From Haloarcula amylovorans (GTDB lineage Archaea > Halobacteriota > Halobacteria > Halobacteriales > Haloarculaceae): DNA of 64,000 nucleotides. Positions 58,974 to 64,000 of the stretch are shown here, in pieces. The notes beneath the pieces were generated by a model. It had not been told where the DNA came from, ran no database searches, and saw only the letters and a list, made by a program, of their open reading frames with translations. Both the position numbers and the translations under genes were made by a program. The stretch is taken from NCBI RefSeq assembly GCF_004681185.1, contig NZ_SRIF01000001.1, positions 744,001 through 808,000 of the forward strand. Direction: 5' to 3'. Numbering within the stretch: the stretch's first letter is position 1; each line of letters opens with the position of its first letter.

Positions 58974-61061
58974 TTAGGACCGCTGAGCCAGCGCACTCAC
59001 ACGGTCGCGTATCTCGCCGATGATATCCTCGACTGGCTGTCTGGATCCAAAGCGGATGTCCGTCCCCTCGGCGGCCGGTTGAGCGTCCCGAATGTCGACG
59101 ACGTCCTCGGTCGGCAGCGCTTCGAACACCCGAGACTCGACGAGCGACCAGTCCGTGCGGTCGGTCTCCACCGTCACTGTCCCCTCTTTGAGCGGCTCAT
59201 CGAGCTTCGCGGCAATCTGCTCGGCAACAAGTTGGCACTCGATATCTGTCGTCAGGCCAGGGATGGACCGCACGATCTCGTTCGGGTCGCTGACGCTAGT
59301 ACTAGACTCGCCGACCGGGCGGAACCCGTAATCGACGGCGAGCTCCTGGCCATCGCTGATGGCACCGTTCGACAGTGCCACCACCTCTCCAGCCTGGGCG
59401 TTGAGCGAGTAGTCGGTCCCCTCGAGGTACTCCGTATCCGTCGCTGGGTCGTACACTGTCTCCCGGCCGTGGACGAGCTCGTCCTCGCTCACCGGGACGG
59501 CCGTCCCGATGCCAGCCGTGATTCGTTCGTCGCGACGCCGCAGCACCGATCCCTTGATGATGACCTTATCCACGGCGCGCTCGACGCGGCGGATATACTC
59601 GAAGCCGGTCGTCCCGCCTTGCTCGTCGGCCGTTCGCTGTCCTGCCTCGCAGTATTCGACCGTATAGTTGTCGCCGTCGCGCTGTAGCTGGAAGACACTG
59701 TCCGGCGGCGTGACCTGCTTGAGGACGTCCATCGCGTCGCCGTCGTAGCTCTGGTTGATGAGCCGCGGCGTGTTGTCGAGGTCGGCGAGCAGCCGGATGA
59801 CGTCCACCGACTGGCTATTGTAGCCTGTCGTGGGCGTCGTGGATCTCCCTGAGCCGTACCGAGAGAGTCCGAGCTTTGCGCGGAGCTGTGAGGACGCACT
59901 CCCGAAGTCCGTCTCGACAGTCTCGCTGTTGTTGGCCGTCGTGTAGGTCGCGCCGCCATCGTTGCTGACGGCGACGTACTGGCTGCCCGACGTGTCGTTC
60001 CACGTCGATTCGACCCGTCCGCCGGAGATCTGCCGGGACGACGTCTCGTTAATCGTCTCGATTTCGACGAGGTCAGGCTTTGTCTGTGGCCCCGAGAGGG
60101 CGTTATCGCTGTCGACACTGTTGTCGAAGGTATACGAAAAGCGGTTGTCGTAGACCGCGACGACGTCGATATATAGCGCGTCGCTGTTACTGTCCTCACT
60201 GGCGACCGTGATGGTGATGTCGTGACTCCCTGCGGATAGCGAGCCCAGGCCTGCGGAGAACGTGTACCACTGATAACTACTGCTCCATGAGGAGTTGCCC
60301 AGTGACGCGACCAACGAACCGTCGACGGAAATATCGAAGAACATATCCGCATCGTTTGGTGACCGCCATCGGATACCGATCGAGAGGTCATTGGCTGGAA
60401 CGTCGTACCCGAGCGAAAAGGACGCCGTCGCCTCGTCCGACGTCTGGATGTACTGCTCGGCGAACTCGCCCGACGCCGCGCTGTCGAAAATGGCGTCGCC
60501 GACTGCGAACTCGTCCTCGCCCTCGTAGACGAAACACGTCTGCAGCGTTGACGCTTGCCCGCCCGAGATGCCAACCGGCGCGGTGTCCGGTATCTGCAGG
60601 AGGTTCGATAGTTCCGAGTCGGTATCGGCCTCGCGGAGGAGGGTGTTCTCATCGATGACCGGCGGCGGTGTATCGACGTTCGGCGTATACGCCGTCTCTT
60701 GGTTGATAATCTCCTCGAACACTTCGTGGTTGGGACGATCGTCGACCTCCTTGCGGACACGAGTGTCGAGTTCGGTGCCGCCGCGACCCTCCAGGACCCA
60801 GCCCGACTCCGTCGCGGTCGGCGTCTCGACCCTATCGACAGGCTGGCGCACGCCATCGTACCAGGCTCGCAGCGGCTGGTCTTCGAAGTCGCTCTTGGCC
60901 CAGCGGTCGGAGGCCCGCACTGGGATGGTCAGCTTGGGATAGCCGTTGATCGTTGGCTTAGGCGTTGGCTCGCCGACGACGTCGGGCCGCCAGACAAAGC
61001 CGCTGGGATGGTCAACCTCGATGTACCAGCCGCGGGCGGGGACCGTCCCGACGGCCGGCAT
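58974..61061 (-). CDS. Large virion protein, tail hub/fibre-like (695 aa)
   Basis: A 695-aa protein without signal peptide. The first 100 residues (MPAVGTVPARGWYIEVDHPS; YPKLTIPVRASDRWAKSDFE) resemble an entry beta domain. The centre (about 200-310) is a jelly-roll-like carbohydrate-binding module (SLSAGSHDITITVASEDSNS), and the C-terminal 250 residues (RVERAVDKVIIKGSVLRRRD; LTTDIECQLVAEQIAAKLDE) look like a tail-hub fold. It overlaps the next gene upstream by 1 bp. Together these fit a tail-associated or fibre protein; homology is inferred. Confidence 0.65.
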   Translation of the reverse strand: MPAVGTVPARGWYIEVDHPSGFVWRPDVVGEPTPKPTINGYPKLTIPVRASDRWAKSDFEDQPLRAWYDGVRQPVDRVETPTATESGWVLEGRGGTELDTRVRKEVDDRPNHEVFEEIINQETAYTPNVDTPPPVIDENTLLREADTDSELSNLLQIPDTAPVGISGGQASTLQTCFVYEGEDEFAVGDAIFDSAASGEFAEQYIQTSDEATASFSLGYDVPANDLSIGIRWRSPNDADMFFDISVDGSLVASLGNSSWSSSYQWYTFSAGLGSLSAGSHDITITVASEDSNSDALYIDVVAVYDNRFSYTFDNSVDSDNALSGPQTKPDLVEIETINETSSRQISGGRVESTWNDTSGSQYVAVSNDGGATYTTANNSETVETDFGSASSQLRAKLGLSRYGSGRSTTPTTGYNSQSVDVIRLLADLDNTPRLINQSYDGDAMDVLKQVTPPDSVFQLQRDGDNYTVEYCEAGQRTADEQGGTTGFEYIRRVERAVDKVIIKGSVLRRRDERITAGIGTAVPVSEDELVHGRETVYDPATDTEYLEGTDYSLNAQAGEVVALSNGAISDGQELAVDYGFRPVGESSTSVSDPNEIVRSIPGLTTDIECQLVAEQIAAKLDEPLKEGTVTVETDRTDWSLVESRVFEALPTEDVVDIRDAQPAAEGTDIRFGSRQPVEDIIGEIRDRVSALAQRS

Positions 61062-62194
61062 CAGCGTTGCACCTCCGAGTTGGCCACGATATCCACGACC
61101 TCCGCCGCAGTCTGGTCACTGTCGGCGGCGATGGGGTCGAGGCGAGTCACCAGCCCCGACGGCGGCGACGTCTCGTTGGGCGGCGTCGTGAACAGCGCAT
61201 CGTCCCAGCCACGCTTGACAGTGCAGTCGAGCGTGTGCGTCGCGCTGCCGCTGGTGTCGACCCATCGGGTTTGGGCAGTAACGCGCTCGACGCCGACGCG
61301 AGAGAGGGAGATGCCGTCGAGTTGCCATGAACTGCTCCCCAGCGAGACAGACTCGTACTGGCTGTTCGAGCTGGACCATCGCGAGGCCTGGAGTTGCTGG
61401 CTGGCGACGTCGAACACGAGCCGTAGTCGCTGGGACTCTAGTACTGGCTTGCCAGCAAACGAGTGACTGGTGACGAACACTCGCTGCCAGACGCTGTCGA
61501 TAGTCGCCCCGTCGGCCGCCGTCGCCGTCTTCGACCGGTCGTAGTCATCCCAGCAGCGGGCGTCGGCCTGCCACTCTTGGTCGTAGGCGATATCGTGCAA
61601 CAGCACCGGACTATCGAAGGACGGCTCGGTCGCGTCGTAGATGTCGATATCGCCGTGCTCGCCCGTGACCGTCCGCTGGACCGTTGCAGCCTCGCGAGTG
61701 CCGGCGGTCTTATCCCACCACTCGACGCCCGTGGCCGTCGCCGAGAGCCCGATCTCCGCGGTCGAGGTCGACCCGAACGCGTTGTCGACTGGCTGTGGGT
61801 TGGTGTATACCGCGCGACGATGGGAATCCGCGGTCCCGGCCTGAGAGAGCGAGCCATCGAAGCGCTGGATCCGGGACTCGTTTGGCGCGGCCCGCGTGAC
61901 GTCGATGTCCTCGAGGGCGTAGTAGCCGTCGCGCTGGTCTTGCGTGTTGCCAAAGTAGGGCACGACCTCGATGGCGGTGGCGCTGAATAGTTCCTCGAAC
62001 TCGCTGGCGGTGAGGTCGGCGTACTTGCCGATCGCGACGCCCGCCAGCGACCGACTCCCCGGCGAGGCCGAGAGCGAGTCGACCTCGGGGACGTCGCTGT
62101 TGAGCGCCGCGTTGGTCGCCAGCTGCAGTGCGCGGGACGTCGTCGGTTCGGAGCTGGCGTCTGCCGGAACGCGGAGTGCATACAGTGTGCGCAT
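61061..62194 (-). CDS. Virion protein, tail-like (377 aa)
   Basis: A 377-aa acidic, beta-rich protein. It begins MRTLYALRVPADASSEPTTS and has FEELFSATAIEVVPYFGNTQDQRDGYYALEDIDV, a segment typical of distal-tail proteins in being beta strands with aromatic loops. It overlaps the genes on both sides. Its place between the smaller tail protein and the large hub-like protein matches the Dit/Tal position of tailed viruses. No direct homology is claimed. Confidence 0.6.
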   Translation of the reverse strand: MRTLYALRVPADASSEPTTSRALQLATNAALNSDVPEVDSLSASPGSRSLAGVAIGKYADLTASEFEELFSATAIEVVPYFGNTQDQRDGYYALEDIDVTRAAPNESRIQRFDGSLSQAGTADSHRRAVYTNPQPVDNAFGSTSTAEIGLSATATGVEWWDKTAGTREAATVQRTVTGEHGDIDIYDATEPSFDSPVLLHDIAYDQEWQADARCWDDYDRSKTATAADGATIDSVWQRVFVTSHSFAGKPVLESQRLRLVFDVASQQLQASRWSSSNSQYESVSLGSSSWQLDGISLSRVGVERVTAQTRWVDTSGSATHTLDCTVKRGWDDALFTTPPNETSPPSGLVTRLDPIAADSDQTAAEVVDIVANSEVQR

Positions 62195-62775
62195 TAGTCT
62201 GTGGTCTCCCGTCTGGTTGCGGCCTCAGAGACGTCGAGTGTCTCGATAGCGGTCAGCGACCCCTCGAAGACGGAACTCTGGTCGCGCGAGACGTTCATCT
62301 CTGGATCCTCGAAGTAGACCGGCAGCGAGTCCTCGGACATGATGCCGCTGGGCGAGTACTCGCCGTAAATCAGCGTTGCGGGGTGGAGGCTATCCGGCGA
62401 TCCCTTTCGGAGGTAGTTCAGAAAGACCTGGGCCTTTTGCTCTCGATTCCCGCCCGTCGCGGTTGCCTCGTTGAGCGTGCCAGTGTCGTCTGTGTAGCCC
62501 CACTGGCCATCGTCAGCCCCGAGCGACTCGAGGTTGATTTCGAAGAGGTGTTGCCCGCCGCCGACGTCGGCCGAAATGCCGATTCGGTTCGCGGTTCCGT
62601 CAGTGAAGAACTCGTTCAGTGCGCCGAGCGCTTGGGAAAAGGAGTTCTCTGCCAGCAGGCCGGTCCTGATTTGCTCGTTTACCGATGCCTTCCGGAACTC
62701 GAAGCGTCCGGTCTTCTCGCCGAGTGAGCCACCGAAATGGGTGGTTATCTCGATGATAGGATACGATTGGGTCAT
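62194..62775 (-). CDS. Virion protein, tail-like (193 aa)
   Basis: A 193-aa protein, MTQSYPIIEITTHFGGSLGE, with a mix of beta strands (RIGISADVGGGQHLFEINLE; PATLIYGEYSPSGIMSEDSL). No cysteine, membrane segment or signal is present. It shares an overlapping start/stop with the 377-aa gene. Position downstream of a probable tape-measure gene suggests a distal tail component. Confidence 0.55.
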   Translation of the reverse strand: MTQSYPIIEITTHFGGSLGEKTGRFEFRKASVNEQIRTGLLAENSFSQALGALNEFFTDGTANRIGISADVGGGQHLFEINLESLGADDGQWGYTDDTGTLNEATATGGNREQKAQVFLNYLRKGSPDSLHPATLIYGEYSPSGIMSEDSLPVYFEDPEMNVSRDQSSVFEGSLTAIETLDVSEAATRRETTD

Positions 62776-62815
62776 GGATGAAAACTTTTCATGCTGGTGT
62801 CAGTAGAGAAATGGT

Positions 62816-62992
62816 ATGGACCTGAGCGAGGACTGGGGGGCGGGTTTAGGAGTGGTCTTTGGGTGCCTTGGAATAGTATACGGAGTGATGATCTCAGACT
62901 GGGTCACGTCAGCCATTGCTCTGGGGGCTGTTTTCTATGCAGCGGCGACGATTCGCCTACAAGAACAAATCCGAGCGTTGGAGCAGTCATAG
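62816..62992 (+). CDS. Two-span membrane protein (58 aa), opposite to the virion genes
   Basis: Reading the plus strand from the ATG at 62816 gives MDLSEDWGAGLGVVFGCLGI, then VYGVMISDWVTSAIALGAVF and a charged C-terminus (RLQEQIRALEQS). Two hydrophobic helices are clear. It is the only rightward gene in a leftward virion block and overlaps the neighbouring stop by 6 bp, so it behaves like a moron gene expressed in the lysogen. Confidence 0.6.
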   Translation: MDLSEDWGAGLGVVFGCLGIVYGVMISDWVTSAIALGAVFYAAATIRLQEQIRALEQS

Positions 62993-64000
62993 CGACCGCT
63001 CAAGGTCTCGCTTGACCTGCTGCACGGCCTCGTCGATGATGCCCTGCTTGTCCTGCCGACTGGACGTGCTGTTCCCCGACTGCTGAACGTTTACCGTGCT
63101 TTTGACGTTTACATTTCGAGGCGTGCTGCTGGACCGTCCTCGTGGGCGTGGAATGAGCCCGCCGCCCGAAAGGTTGTCCGCCGTTTGCAGCAGTTGGGGG
63201 AGAATGTTCACCGGAGTCCCGATGCCGCCGGTCATGCTTGATGCTCCACCGGTTGCACGGGCTAATTCCCGTCCGCCGGCGGCAACAAGGCCACCTCCAG
63301 CAATCCCTCCGATTATATCCTTCGCGGAGATGTCCGCCACACTCCCGATGACATCCCCGACATCCAGCGAGACGGGACTGTCGATGAGCGCCTTCGCCCC
63401 GACCACGGCGGGCTTCCCGATCACTGCCTCCGCGGAGAGCGTCGCCGCCTGGGCCACGACGTCGGCCGCCGCCACGACAGCGGGGTCGGACACGACGTCA
63501 TGGACTGCCATCTGTAGGGGCTGTTGGACGACGTCCGAGGCAGCCACTGTCGCACCGCTCGACACGAGTGCGCTGACTGGAACGCTCGCCGCTTGTGACA
63601 CCACGTCGGCCGCGGTCAGAGCGACCGGACTGACGACGTCCTCCTCGGTCGTCTGTCCGGGAGACTCTGGCTCTGGCTGCGGCTGAGGCTGTGGGCCGGA
63701 GTTCGGCGACTCCGAGATGGCGAGCGTCGAGAGCGCTCCACCCAGCCCGATCGCGCCGACGGCACTCACCTTACCGACGCGACGGAGGCCGCGGAGGATG
63801 CTTACGTCACCGGATTCGTTGGTGTCGATGAGCTCCCGGAGCAGGTCGTTGCGCTCTCGGTTCAGTTCGACGTTGTCGTCGAGGTGGTCGACCGCTGTCG
63901 AGAGTTGCCTGCGCCCGCGCCGGCCCCGGCCCCTGCTCGAGGAGACCGCACTGCTGGCGCTGACGGAGAACTCGTCCTCCAGGTGCGTCCGTGCGCCCTC
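62987..64000 (-). CDS. Probable tape-measure C-terminus with tandem 12-residue repeats (partial)
   Basis: The minus frame stays open from 64000 down to the stop at 62987, so the 5' part is outside the window; the GTG at 63769 is internal. The visible start is basic and coiled (HLDDNVELNRERNDLLRELI). A Pro/Glu linker follows (SGPQPQPQPEPESPG), then about nine 12-residue units between 63302 and 63631 (ATVAASDVVQQP, AVVAAADVVAQA and relatives), a Gly/Ala stretch and an amphipathic tail. Its place first in the tail block suggests a tape-measure protein. Confidence 0.65.
   Translation of the reverse strand, partial: EGARTHLEDEFSVSASSAVSSSRGRGRRGRRQLSTAVDHLDDNVELNRERNDLLRELIDTNESGDVSILRGLRRVGKVSAVGAIGLGGALSTLAISESPNSGPQPQPQPEPESPGQTTEEDVVSPVALTAADVVSQAASVPVSALVSSGATVAASDVVQQPLQMAVHDVVSDPAVVAAADVVAQAATLSAEAVIGKPAVVGAKALIDSPVSLDVGDVIGSVADISAKDIIGGIAGGGLVAAGGRELARATGGASSMTGGIGTPVNILPQLLQTADNLSGGGLIPRPRGRSSSTPRNVNVKSTVNVQQSGNSTSSRQDKQGIIDEAVQQVKRDLERSL

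Larger units (their letters stand above)
42689..64000. mobile_element. Integrated haloarchaeal provirus (left part; right end outside window)
   Basis: A tyrosine recombinase sits at the boundary with core genes. It is followed by operons of very short overlapping genes, two ribbon-helix-helix regulators, an Orc1/Cdc6 gene, a J-domain protein, AT-richer cargo and a leftward block of virion-type proteins reaching the window edge. The left boundary is placed between 42,689 and 42,857 because genes to the left are ordinary chromosomal ones. No flanking tRNA is seen there, so the attachment site is unresolved. Confidence 0.85.

Noticed and set aside
62987..63769. Treating the repeat protein as complete from the GTG at 63769
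   Set aside because: The frame stays open to the window edge with typical codon use, so this GTG is probably internal.
42689..64000. Known defence systems (CRISPR-Cas, restriction-modification, CBASS, retron)
   Set aside because: No repeat-spacer arrays, methyltransferase/endonuclease pairs, cyclic-nucleotide synthase effectors or reverse transcriptase motifs were seen. DacZ is a chromosomal housekeeping cyclase with MscS and not a defence cyclase.

Overview
This window is haloarchaeal (class Halobacteria) chromosomal DNA. The evidence is consistent throughout: GC-rich codons, very acidic proteins, TATA/BRE-type promoters placed for leaderless transcripts, HTH_10 (bacterio-opsin-activator type) and HalX regulators, Tat-type lipoprotein signals, an archaeal C/D-box RNP operon (nop5-flpA), DacZ diadenylate cyclase with MscS, archaeal GshA and TyrRS, and an Orc1/Cdc6 protein. 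The genus cannot be fixed from sequence alone.

Region 1 (1-42,690) is mostly core chromosome. In order it holds a thioredoxin-domain protein (partial); purD; a large Bat-type regulator; an acyltransferase; the dacZ-mscS operon; the overlapping cobT-cbiA cobamide pair; and a Tat lipoprotein substrate-binding protein behind two iron-box-like palindromes. After tRNA-Leu come a TFIIB-like protein, coaD, a winged-helix protein, gshA, nop5-flpA, hsp20, an acyl-CoA ligase, a multidomain histidine kinase, a CPBP protease and an LLM oxidoreductase. Then follow a Csp-like copper protein facing a YHS-domain permease, two FAD oxidoreductases, two Tat-exported beta-helix proteins, a HalX response regulator, a D-2-hydroxyacid dehydrogenase, asd, tyrS and a methyltransferase. 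The last stretch has tRNA-Gly, a degenerate Nudix protein, an HD phosphohydrolase and a peroxiredoxin. Both tRNA genes carry short repeats of their own 3' ends 106-123 bp downstream, and the Gly gene also has 5'-end-like copies upstream. A run of seven perfect stem-loops lies in a gene-free stretch at 30.4-30.6 kb.

Region 2 (about 42,690 to beyond 64,000) is a provirus. It opens with a tyrosine recombinase carrying a C-terminal zinc ribbon. A leftward nine-gene operon of overlapping small genes follows, headed by a PadR-like regulator. Next come two divergent ribbon-helix-helix genes sharing a mirrored operator, an Orc1/Cdc6 gene bracketed by identical 20-bp repeats, and a second leftward operon of overlapping small genes. 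A rightward pair includes a J-domain protein behind palindromic operators. An AT-richer block (53.2-57.2 kb) of exported, membrane and unknown proteins looks like cargo. The window ends in a leftward virion block whose order (repeat-rich probable tape measure C-terminus, two mid-size tail-like proteins, a 695-aa tail-hub/fibre-like protein, a small membrane protein, a beta-helix protein) resembles a tailed-virus tail module. The right end of the provirus lies outside the window.

Many provirus genes are under 60 codons and chained by ATGA overlaps; they were found by reading the strand between larger genes. Function calls for provirus genes are mostly descriptive, because few resemble families I can name with confidence.
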